DNA from: a virus
Virus record (IMG/VR): IMGVR_UViG_3300031603_000022
Location: 1 to 28,136 of that record
Direction: 5' to 3' (one strand)
DNA length: 28,136 nt
The notes beneath the pieces were generated by a model, which did no database searches, was not told the origin of the DNA, and saw nothing but the letters and a program-made list of their open reading frames with translations. Below, piece by piece: positions 8,334 through 13,530 of this stretch (position 1 is the first letter of the stretch; every line of letters starts with the position of its first letter). A program made the position numbers and the translations under genes.

Positions 8334-8360
8334 GGCGGGACTCTTTGGAAGAGCCCCACC
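8334..8360 (-). other. 12-bp hairpin upstream of the tRNA-like element
   Basis: GGTGGGGCTCTT and AAGAGTCCCGCC pair over 12 positions (two G-U pairs) around the loop CCA. It is followed by no T run, so it is more likely an RNA processing or stabilising element than a terminator. The tRNA-like gene begins seven bases further on. Confidence 0.5.
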
Positions 8361-8363
8361 GAG

Positions 8364-8391
8364 GATAGCATAACCTTTACATCATGCTATC
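8364..8391 (-). other. Inverted repeat around the stop codon of the ssDNA-binding gene
   Basis: GATAGCAT (8391-8384) and ATGCTATC (8371-8364) are a perfect 8-bp inverted repeat with a 12-base loop that contains the TAA stop of the DUF2815 gene. It could protect the mRNA 3' end, mark an RNase cleavage point before the tRNA-like element, or be a protein-binding site. It lacks a terminator T run. Confidence 0.5.
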
Positions 8392-8910
8392 ATCCTCCTC
8401 TCCGAAGTCCTCTTCAGCCGATGAGCCTCCACCACTAAGGCGTTCACCGTCCTCCTCCTTCTTGAGGTTGTTGAGTCCGCAAGCTACTCCTTTATTTCCA
8501 GATACGTTGAACGCATAGAAATTAACTGAAGCTCTCCCAAAGCATCCGCTGTAAAAATCTTCCTTCACCAGAATAGCATCGAGGCTTGCGTCAACAATTC
8601 CTGGTTGACGGTCACTGTTGGCGTTTACAAACATTGCATTCGCATACGCCTCATCGTCTGGTCTTTCCGCGTCCCCATCTCTGAGCGGGTTTTTCCACGT
8701 TGGCGGGATCTTACCCCCAAATTTAACCTTGCCCTCAGTGAGAGCTGTCTGGATTGCGTCCTCGATTTTTTTAAGGGTCATCTTATCACTCTTTGGAACG
8801 ATAATCGAAACGCTATACTTCTCTTTTTGGCCCTGCTCCATTGCGTGAGGGGTGAAAACGTGTGCGTAACTGAATCGCACTTTACCAGTAATAACTTTTG
8901 TAGCACTCAT
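8377..8910 (-). CDS. DUF2815 predicted ssDNA-binding protein
   Basis: This 177-aa protein matches the DUF2815 family of phage proteins, which are regarded as OB-fold-like ssDNA-binding proteins. Seen here: the N-terminal strand KVRFSYAHVFTP, the segment YSVSIIVPKSD, the conserved PLRDGD at about residues 96-101, and the aromatic strand ASVNFYAFN. The C-terminus is a flexible acidic tail (EEDGERLSGGGSSAEEDFGEEDD), as in many ssDNA-binding proteins that recruit partners. It follows the DUF2800 gene, its usual partner, with an 11-base gap. It would coat ssDNA during phage replication. Confidence 0.85.
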   Translation of the reverse strand: MSATKVITGKVRFSYAHVFTPHAMEQGQKEKYSVSIIVPKSDKMTLKKIEDAIQTALTEGKVKFGGKIPPTWKNPLRDGDAERPDDEAYANAMFVNANSDRQPGIVDASLDAILVKEDFYSGCFGRASVNFYAFNVSGNKGVACGLNNLKKEEDGERLSGGGSSAEEDFGEEDDSMM

Positions 8911-8921
8911 ATAATTTGAAT

Positions 8922-10100
8922 TTAGGATTTAAAATCTTCTTTTGCTTGTGCAATACCCAAGGCAGGCCGTTTGTCCGCCTGATCTACTAAGGTAGGTTTT
9001 CCCTGCGGTTTAATAACCATTTGGCCGAGGATGTTCTCAAACACTTTTTTGGTTAAAAATTTCTCCATCTTGCCAATCGGTAGTAATTTATTCTCGGATA
9101 TTTCCCCGAGCGGATAGCGTGTTTTAAGGAATTCAAAAACTGCTTTGTCGTCAGACCATTTCCTGTTGGAACGTCCTTCGACAAGTTTATAACCCTCCCA
9201 AACTTTACCCTCCAACGCCTCGCCGAGGATGAAGTCCCCCACGGCATTAGCCCAAGACGTTAGTTCTGGAATTTGATTAAAAACCTCGAGCACTTGGTCG
9301 TCTGTCAGGAGCTTAGGGTCTGCAAACTCGTGCTTGGCAATAGCGAGGTTTTGGTCTGCCAATGCCTTGCAACGTGCTTTTGCTTTGCACCACCGGCACC
9401 AGTCGCCAGGATTGCAAACTCCCTCACCGGCAAAAGCCTCTTTAGCTCTGGGCTTGACAACTGTCTCCCCCCAAGCAATAAGATCCTCCGCGGATATCCG
9501 CCAAGTTGAGACATGGTCCAGTCGCGGCTGGATAATTCCAAGCTCTACCTGATCGAAGTCGTAGGCCAATTCATGCTCAAGCAAAGCTCCAAGTCCGTAA
9601 AGTTTGAGCTGTGGGTTGTCGTCAGCCATTACGCAGATACCTTTACCATATTTAAGATCGTAAACCCTCAGAACTCCATCGGCTATTATGATAGCGTCGT
9701 TAGTCCCAAACCCGTCTGGGATGTACTCGGTAAGGTCCACCTTCTGCTCGATGAGCAACAAAGCTCCCCCGTCAGTTGCTTTGTTGGCAACCATGAACTC
9801 CTCCATAACAAAGTCTATGTATTTTTGCACTTCGACGGTCATCTCTGGGGTGTAAAGCTCGTGAGCGTGCAAGACTTTCAGCTCCTTGTTGTAATCCTTC
9901 TTTGGCATCTGGCCAGAGATAACTCTCAGACCAATATCGCCAAATTCGTGAGCTAGGGTTCCTTCCTCAGCAAATGAAGAGGAAGGCTTTTCCTTGAATT
10001 TCTCCTCGATCCTGGGGCTGGGTGTGCAATTGATCCAACGGGAAGCTCCCGAGGCTGACAGAAGAGCGTGAGCCCTCTGCTTGTGGTCGGTGCCTGCCAT
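8922..10100 (-). CDS. DUF2800 Cas4/RecB-like nuclease
   Basis: This 392-aa protein belongs to the DUF2800 family of phage PD-(D/E)XK nucleases. Visible motifs: EEGTLAH with H51, the catalytic region around D134 and DLKYG (D148, K150), QLKLYGLGAL (the RecB Q-x-x-x-Y motif) around 164-173, and four cysteines at C229, C235, C238 and C244, a spacing like the Fe-S cluster cysteines of Cas4/AddB nucleases. It probably processes DNA ends in phage recombination or replication together with the DUF2815 protein. Its start abuts the stop of the preceding gene (10100, one-base overlap). Confidence 0.88.
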   Translation of the reverse strand: MAGTDHKQRAHALLSASGASRWINCTPSPRIEEKFKEKPSSSFAEEGTLAHEFGDIGLRVISGQMPKKDYNKELKVLHAHELYTPEMTVEVQKYIDFVMEEFMVANKATDGGALLLIEQKVDLTEYIPDGFGTNDAIIIADGVLRVYDLKYGKGICVMADDNPQLKLYGLGALLEHELAYDFDQVELGIIQPRLDHVSTWRISAEDLIAWGETVVKPRAKEAFAGEGVCNPGDWCRWCKAKARCKALADQNLAIAKHEFADPKLLTDDQVLEVFNQIPELTSWANAVGDFILGEALEGKVWEGYKLVEGRSNRKWSDDKAVFEFLKTRYPLGEISENKLLPIGKMEKFLTKKVFENILGQMVIKPQGKPTLVDQADKRPALGIAQAKEDFKS

Positions 10101-10516
10101 TAGTCCAAAGTGTTTAGGAAGGTCATAAAATCAGCATATTTAGCTGGGTCGAGCTTCGTAACATTTGGAGCTCCGATCTTAACCAGTTCCGCCTTGATAG
10201 CTGTCTTGTGAACTTCAACCTTTTTAGTTAGAAGAGCTCGTACATCTTTGATTAGAATCTCAGATTCTTCAGCTACGGGAGTTTCTTCAACTACGGGAGT
10301 TTCTTCAACTACGGGAGTTTCTTCAACTACGGGAGTTTCTTCAACTACGGGAGTTGGTTTTAAAGCCTCCTCAGCTACCTGAGCTTTTGGTTTTCTGGAA
10401 GCCCTTGGCTTAGTAGTCTCAATTTTAGAAGCCGCATTCATGCTCTTTAAAAATACGCAAGTTGCCTCAATTTGGGCGTCGTTGCTTACATCGATTGATA
10501 AATTAGTTAGATCCAT
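10100..10516 (-). CDS. Hypothetical protein with VVEETP repeats
   Basis: This 138-aa protein has an N-terminal part (MDLTNLSIDVSNDAQIEATC...), a basic linker TTKPRASRKPK, then about five six-residue repeats VVEETP / VAEE in the middle, and a C-terminal helical segment (IKDVRALLTKKVEVHKTAIKAEL...) ending near TFLNTLD. The repeat gives a flexible acidic, proline-rich spacer. It overlaps the regulator gene by 14 bases and abuts DUF2800. It may be an adaptor for the recombination proteins, but no family is recognised and the role is unknown. Confidence 0.65.
   Translation of the reverse strand: MDLTNLSIDVSNDAQIEATCVFLKSMNAASKIETTKPRASRKPKAQVAEEALKPTPVVEETPVVEETPVVEETPVVEETPVAEESEILIKDVRALLTKKVEVHKTAIKAELVKIGAPNVTKLDPAKYADFMTFLNTLD
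10268..10355 (-). repeat. 18-bp tandem repeat, about five copies, in frame
   Basis: The unit ACTACGGGAGTTTCTTCA (plus-strand reading) recurs every 18 bases, with CTACGGGAG at 10273, 10291, 10309, 10327 and 10345. Copies are nearly identical and encode the six-residue unit VVEETP. Exact copies imply recent expansion or slippage, and copy number may vary between related phages. Confidence 0.85.
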
Positions 10517-10919
10517 TTTGCTTGTAGTTTAAGATTAGTGTATTTAATTTTTCAAGGTATTCACTCAGAACGATAAGGCCCGAGTGTAAGATTTCCTCGT
10601 GGAGTAGGGAGTCTTTGTGGAATAGCTTGGTCATCCCAGAAGGGTGGTCAAGTATAGCCAGAAAGTCCCCGTTTGATAGGTAATAATTTCCTTCTTTGGT
10701 TTGTGCCTTCCACTCGCTGCCTTTAAACAGATCGGAAATAGGCACCCCAACTAGCAATGATAGCTTGCTTATCTGATCTGCATCAAGTAAAGCCTCGCCA
10801 GCCATGACTCGATTAAGAGCCAGGACCGGGTGGATGTTTTTGGGGAATAACTGCTGAGCGACTTCCTTCTTATTCAAGTCGGCTCTAGTCATGATTTGCT
10901 GTAGGTCTATTTTACTCAT
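10503..10919 (-). CDS. XRE/Cro-like helix-turn-helix protein
   Basis: This 138-aa protein begins MSKIDLQQIMTRADLNKKEV. Residues about 6-65 fit an XRE-type helix-turn-helix: the pattern ADLNKKEVAQQLFP, RVMAGEALLDADQISKLSLLVGVPISDLF ends in the usual final helix. The second half (YYLSNGDFLAILDHPSGMTKLF...) is unrelated and may be a dimerisation domain. It lies early in the replication operon, so it may regulate the control region at 11149-11593 or act in replication. It starts 59 bases after the stop of the 56-aa gene, with no clear Shine-Dalgarno. Confidence 0.65.
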   Translation of the reverse strand: MSKIDLQQIMTRADLNKKEVAQQLFPKNIHPVLALNRVMAGEALLDADQISKLSLLVGVPISDLFKGSEWKAQTKEGNYYLSNGDFLAILDHPSGMTKLFHKDSLLHEEILHSGLIVLSEYLEKLNTLILNYKQNGSN

Positions 10920-10977
10920 TTTTCTAATTGTTTGGATTGCTAAGCTACAAATTAATTTTGAATAAAAGTGAAAATAA

Positions 10978-11148
10978 TTATTTAATAATTCTAATAACTT
11001 GATCTAAATAAACCGATATGCAATAGTCTAAACTTAGCGTCTGGCGATTTTTATACCAACCAAAGCCGGTTATTGTCCCCTCAGTAATTTGGTCATTTAG
11101 TAGAGCTTGAATCTTTTGTCCTTTTATGTAACTTTCTTGAGTTGTCAT
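10978..11148 (-). CDS. Hypothetical 56-aa first early gene
   Basis: This encodes 56 residues starting MTTQESYIKGQKIQALLNDQ and ending VYLDQVIRIIK, a small beta-rich protein with a GTITGFGWYKNRQ strand-turn-strand, resembling a small SH3-like or DNA-binding barrel but not assigned. I chose ATG 11148, which has AAACACCAC six bases before it and a TATATTTAC promoter box about 25 bases upstream; the frame extends to 11196, but that longer start would begin inside the promoter. It is the first gene of the replication operon. Confidence 0.65.
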   Translation of the reverse strand: MTTQESYIKGQKIQALLNDQITEGTITGFGWYKNRQTLSLDYCISVYLDQVIRIIK

Positions 11149-11173
11149 GGTGTCGTGGTGTTTATTTGTTGCT

Positions 11174-11208
11174 GTAAATATACAGGTATTTTCCACAATA
11201 AAAAATTA
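11174..11208 (-). promoter_or_regulatory. Early promoter of the replication operon
   Basis: TAATTTTTTAT (11208-11198) and TATATTTAC (11182-11174) are separated by 15 bases, identical in layout to the boxes at 442-476. The downstream sequence ACAnnAACAAAnAAACACCAC is also shared between the two sites. It would drive the small gene at 10978 and the genes behind it. Confidence 0.55.
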
Positions 11209-11231
11209 ATCTACAAAATAAATGAAAATAT

Positions 11232-11474
11232 TTTATTGTTTAGGTGTTAAGGGCTTGCCCGTCAATAACTTGCGGAGGTTAAAATAATTTCTAAACAATT
11301 AAACAATAAACCCCTAAAAGCCTAAACCCTATTTTTCCCTTTATCTTATATTTTACTCTAAGGAGGGGGTAAAGTATTGTTATCATTGTTGAGGATTTTG
11401 TAACTTATTTTAGCGCAGTAGGTTACAGCTAAACAAGGCTAAACAAGACTTAAACGATAACTTTTTATTGTTTA
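11232..11474. repeat. Iterons TTTATTGTTTA and CTAAACAA
   Basis: Exact 11-bp TTTATTGTTTA copies lie at 11232-11242 and 11464-11474, with an inverted copy at 11300-11310. The core CTAAACAA occurs at 11291-11298, 11429-11436 and 11439-11446, and inverted at 11236-11243. The 11429 and 11439 copies form a perfect tandem 10-bp repeat. Repeats in both orientations suggest binding sites for an initiator or a regulator such as the XRE-like protein. Confidence 0.6.
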
Positions 11475-11478
11475 AACG

Positions 11479-11512
11479 AAAAAAGGGCTAACTGTGTGCT
11501 AGTCAACCCTTT
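11479..11512 (-). terminator. Intrinsic terminator after the lysis operon
   Basis: On the minus strand AAAGGG (11512-11507) pairs with CCCTTT (11487-11482), with an extra CTA/TAG pairing inside, followed by a run of T residues ending at 11479. It lies about 80 bases after the stop of the last gene (11594) and would end the late transcript before the control region. Confidence 0.6.
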
Positions 11513-11593
11513 CCACTAAACCTAAATCCAAACTATGAAAATTAACCTACGATGTGAAGGTAGGATTAAATTCCTTAATTCAGACTAATCTTT

Positions 11594-11965
11594 TTAAAAA
11601 CTCCGTTCTGCTATACCGAGTTTTGCTAAAAGTCCAGCAATAACCATTGCCATACCGTCAAAAATCATCTTCTCCATGTCGTCGTCGATGCCAGGAATGT
11701 CGATCAACGAGTCTGCAAATGCAGTTGCCATGACGACAGCTTTCTCATAATCCTCCTCCTCAAGAATCACGATCAGCGTGTCTTCGATCTGTTGATTGTA
11801 CGGCTCCGGAATCTTCTCGGCTACATTGTTGTCGAACGCGGCAACCAAGGATGGCGCCAGTGCATTTAAGGCCATTGCAAGCAAGCCCTTTACTTTGAGA
11901 ACCTCGACAAGCTTCCTGCCAACTACCTTTTCCAATTTACTTGATAAAACTCCAATTTCATTCAT
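11594..11965 (-). CDS. Hypothetical acidic helical protein (123 aa)
   Basis: This 123-aa protein is almost entirely helical and acidic, with stretches such as MALNALAPSLVAAFD, IEDTLIVILEEEDYEKAV and a C-terminal MIFDGMAMVIAGLLAKLG. These are amphipathic rather than clear transmembrane helices. It is the last gene of the late operon and overlaps the 62-aa gene by 8 bases. The family is not recognised. It follows the putative lysis genes, so a role in lysis control or in packaging of a small accessory factor is possible but not shown. Confidence 0.6.
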   Translation of the reverse strand: MNEIGVLSSKLEKVVGRKLVEVLKVKGLLAMALNALAPSLVAAFDNNVAEKIPEPYNQQIEDTLIVILEEEDYEKAVVMATAFADSLIDIPGIDDDMEKMIFDGMAMVIAGLLAKLGIAERSF

Positions 11966-12146
11966 GCTTTTTGTTTTTAGTGAATAGTTTAATTAATGCA
12001 GGTTTGGTTGCCTTCCATATTACTTTAACGGCTGGCCAGAGCCAATACCAATTTTCTTTAAGAAACTTTATAACCTCGGCCGGGTCCGCAGCTTCCGCCG
12101 CGAGAATCACCTCAGCTTCTTTGTATGCTTTTTCTCGCCGTGTCAT
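11958..12146 (-). CDS. Small basic protein with a Trp-rich membrane-active helix
   Basis: This 62-aa protein has a charged N-terminal helix (MTRREKAYKEAEVILAAEAA) and a Trp-rich hydrophobic helix around residues 32-55 (NWYWLWPAVKVIWKATKPAL) ending in the basic tail KLFTKNKKHE. It could insert in the membrane interface. It overlaps the DUF5675 gene by 4 bases (ATGA) and the next gene by 8. In its lysis-cassette setting it may be a holin-like or spanin-like helper, but no family is recognised. Confidence 0.6.
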   Translation of the reverse strand: MTRREKAYKEAEVILAAEAADPAEVIKFLKENWYWLWPAVKVIWKATKPALIKLFTKNKKHE

Positions 12147-12562
12147 CCGTTCAAAATTATTAACTCAGTTTCATCTGGTAATATACTCAATAATTCCCGA
12201 AGCGCGTTACCGCTCGAAGTGACGTCGATCAATCCATCCTGGTCAAGGTCTGCCAACTTCTGACCGGGTGCTCCACAACCCCGGAGTTGCTTGGCGTAGT
12301 TTGCAACGTGCCACTTAATCCCAGACCTGCCAGGGACGTTTAACACCTCAAAATGTGGGTAGTCAAAGGCTGGGCTAGATTCTAATTTCTGCAAGGTGTA
12401 TGTGCCCACAGGTATGCAGGAAATATTTGTCTGGTTGAACTGCCAAGACAGCTCCATGAGATAGCAGGAATAGATCATCTCCATGTCCCGAGTTGCGATA
12501 ATGTTAGATATTGTTTCCCTGCCCGGAACGTCGTGCCTTATTTGATAAATCTTGTAACTCAT
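12143..12562 (-). CDS. DUF5675 protein, probable lysis-associated
   Basis: This 139-aa protein carries the DUF5675 pattern: IPVGTYTLQKLESS at about 51-64, HFEVLNVPGRSGIKWH at about 70-85, then NYAKQLRGCGAPG with a conserved Cys near residue 96. DUF5675 proteins are frequent in Bacteroidota phages and prophages near lysis genes, with the chemistry not established. Conserved His and Cys suggest an enzyme acting on the cell wall. It overlaps the membrane-protein gene upstream by 4 bases (ATGA). The C-terminus ends in a short helical segment ELIILNG. Confidence 0.82.
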   Translation of the reverse strand: MSYKIYQIRHDVPGRETISNIIATRDMEMIYSCYLMELSWQFNQTNISCIPVGTYTLQKLESSPAFDYPHFEVLNVPGRSGIKWHVANYAKQLRGCGAPGQKLADLDQDGLIDVTSSGNALRELLSILPDETELIILNG

Positions 12563-12888
12563 TTTTTACTCTTTCCGCTTCTTGGGTTAAACTTATTGTT
12601 AAGATCATCAAGAATAACACTCTCCCCCTTGTCGTTACATATACTGATTACCACCCCCAGAGCATTCTTATTCTCTCGAACGTCCTCACAAGCATTCTCT
12701 ATGAGAGCCTCGTTCTCTCTTATCCTCATGAACCCAGCTGTGAAAACGCCAGTTAATAGGGTCCCAATGATAGCCAGAACCACTAATTGATTACTCACAA
12801 AATGGTTAAATTTAGTGTCGAGCGAAGCTATCCCGTTGTGGATGACGACCAGTAAATCCTCTTTTTCTTCGACTGAGAGTTTAGACAT
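12559..12888 (-). CDS. Single-helix membrane protein in the lysis cassette
   Basis: This 109-aa protein has an N-terminal charged region, one transmembrane helix at about residues 33-52 (LVVLAIIGTLLTGVFTAGFM), and a hydrophilic C-terminal half with two Cys residues (ACEDVRENK and SICNDKGES). Topology and position between a 3-TM protein and DUF5675 are consistent with a spanin- or holin-type partner. It overlaps the upstream gene by 8 bases and the downstream gene by 4. No definite family is recognised. Confidence 0.65.
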   Translation of the reverse strand: MSKLSVEEKEDLLVVIHNGIASLDTKFNHFVSNQLVVLAIIGTLLTGVFTAGFMRIRENEALIENACEDVRENKNALGVVISICNDKGESVILDDLNNKFNPRSGKSKK

Positions 12889-13219
12889 TGAATTTAGTTT
12901 TAAACGCTTTTTTAATTATTGACCCTCCACTATATCCTATCCCTACCAATTGAAACTGCCAACCCAGCGCTAGCCCCATTACATAAAGAGGGGGAGCTTC
13001 TTTTAGTTGGCTTGGACTTGCTGCCATTGCTGCGCAGATAACCACCACAGGCACCAACGAGGCTAAGTATTTGTATTTATTCCTTCGCTTAAAAGTCGAT
13101 AGCTTAAAATCCTTCCTAGTCTTATACGCTGTGTAAAGCTCGCCTGTTACATGAACGGCAATTCCAGACAGCGCCCAAGCCAAATAAATTAGAAAGGTCA
13201 GTAAGCTATAAAGTATCAT
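12881..13219 (-). CDS. Candidate holin (three membrane helices)
   Basis: This 112-aa protein has three hydrophobic segments: residues about 4-25 (YSLLTFLIYLAWALSGIAVHV), 53-69 (LVPVVVICAAMAASP) and 78-98 (LYVMGLALGWQFQLVGIGYSG). Basic clusters (KTRKDFK, KRRNKYK and the C-terminal KKAFKTKF) fit loops on the cytoplasmic side. Size and topology match holins, and it begins the gene set that includes DUF5675. It is separately transcribed from a promoter at 13238-13272. The holin call is by topology and position only. Confidence 0.6.
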   Translation of the reverse strand: MILYSLLTFLIYLAWALSGIAVHVTGELYTAYKTRKDFKLSTFKRRNKYKYLASLVPVVVICAAMAASPSQLKEAPPLYVMGLALGWQFQLVGIGYSGGSIIKKAFKTKFNV

Positions 13220-13392
13220 TTAGTTATTTCAATATTCGTAAATCTATCCCCACTAGTCATGATTATTGTCAATTTATGTAAATTCATAATATTCGCCCGT
13301 TTGATCTTCACAACCAATCTCATTTTATACTTTCTTTTGAAACTTTAAAGTAAATCATAATTTTTAATTATAAAATTCTCGATTACGGGGGC
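13220..13392 (-). other. 173-bp intergenic region with a promoter and a small hairpin
   Basis: It separates the DGR-target gene from the lysis cassette. After the target gene comes an A/T-rich dyad ATAATT-AAA-AATTAT (about 13363-13377), then the promoter boxes at 13238-13272. No RT, template repeat or other gene fits here. Confidence 0.5.
13238..13272 (-). promoter_or_regulatory. Promoter of the lysis cassette
   Basis: TTGACA (13272-13267) and TAGATTTAC (13246-13238) are separated by 20 bases (TTG to TA: 23 bases), matching the Bacteroidota layout of a TTG box and a TAnnTTTG-like box. The ATG of the candidate holin is 18 bases downstream. The box TAGATTTAC is identical to that of the promoter at 442-450. 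Confidence 0.5.
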
Positions 13393-13402
13393 TTACAGCC
13401 CC
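13388..13402 (-). other. GGGGCT hairpin overlapping the stop of the DGR-target gene
   Basis: GGGGCT-GTA-AGCCCC is a perfect 6-bp stem with a 3-base loop covering the stop codon. It sits directly at the end of the putative variable region, where DGRs carry a G/C-rich IMH element and a hairpin needed for homing. It has no T run, so it is not an obvious terminator. Confidence 0.45.
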
Positions 13403-13530
13403 AAACAGCAAAGCCGAGACCCGAAATACGCAGCCGAATACGAATTCGACGCAGCGTAAGACGAGTGCACGCACCCGAACCCCGCATTCACGCCACTATA
13501 CACAGAACCGCCAACGACAGGAGCCCGTAA
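13393..13530 (-). repeat. Putative DGR variable region (VR)
   Basis: This covers the last 45 codons. By my count the terminal 108 bases have about 12 A and 56% G+C on the coding strand, although the rest of the gene is A/T-rich. Loss of A is the mark of A-directed mutagenic retrohoming. Variable-looking positions (V, Y-S, V, V-H-S, A, Y, Y, A-A) fall at the sites that are Asn codons in template repeats of this class. No matching template repeat was found in this window. Confidence 0.6.

Larger units (their letters stand above)
7882..8376 (-). other. 495-bp structured non-coding region before the polymerase gene
   Basis: No credible gene fills this stretch. In transcription order it holds a 12-bp hairpin (8360-8334), a tRNA-like element (8327-8203), an A/T-rich segment, a CCGATT/AATCGG hairpin (8060-8044), two CGTTAA direct repeats (about 7991-8008), a GC-rich CGGCG/CGCCG hairpin (7956-7942), a CCTCT/AGAGG hairpin with a U8 run (7926-7897), and the AAACACCAC element before the polymerase ATG. 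The concentration of hairpins suggests a processed or regulatory RNA leader. Only very short frames (12-18 codons) are present. Confidence 0.6.
11149..11593. other. 445-bp control region with iterated elements (candidate origin/operator)
   Basis: No convincing gene is present. In minus-strand order it holds a terminator of the lysis operon (11512-11479), TTTATTGTTTA at 11464-11474, a 10-bp tandem repeat GCTAAACAAG at 11428-11447, TAAACAATAAA at 11300-11310, CTAAACAAT at 11291-11299 paired as an inverted repeat with ATTGTTTAG at 11235-11243, and the early promoter at 11174-11208. It separates the two operons and is A/T rich, as expected for a phage origin or a repressor-operator region. Which of these it is cannot be decided from sequence alone. 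Confidence 0.55.

Noticed and set aside
10268-10355. CRISPR-like array
   Set aside because: The repeats are tandem, have no spacers and are in frame in a coding gene.
11291-11386. 31-codon frame in the control region (MITILYPLLRVKYK...)
   Set aside because: It overlaps the iterons and lacks an AAACACCAC leader or gene coupling. It is likely chance.
11594-11965. DGR accessory (Avd-like) protein
   Set aside because: Size is similar, but the protein is acidic and lacks the basic surface expected for an RNA/RT-binding Avd.
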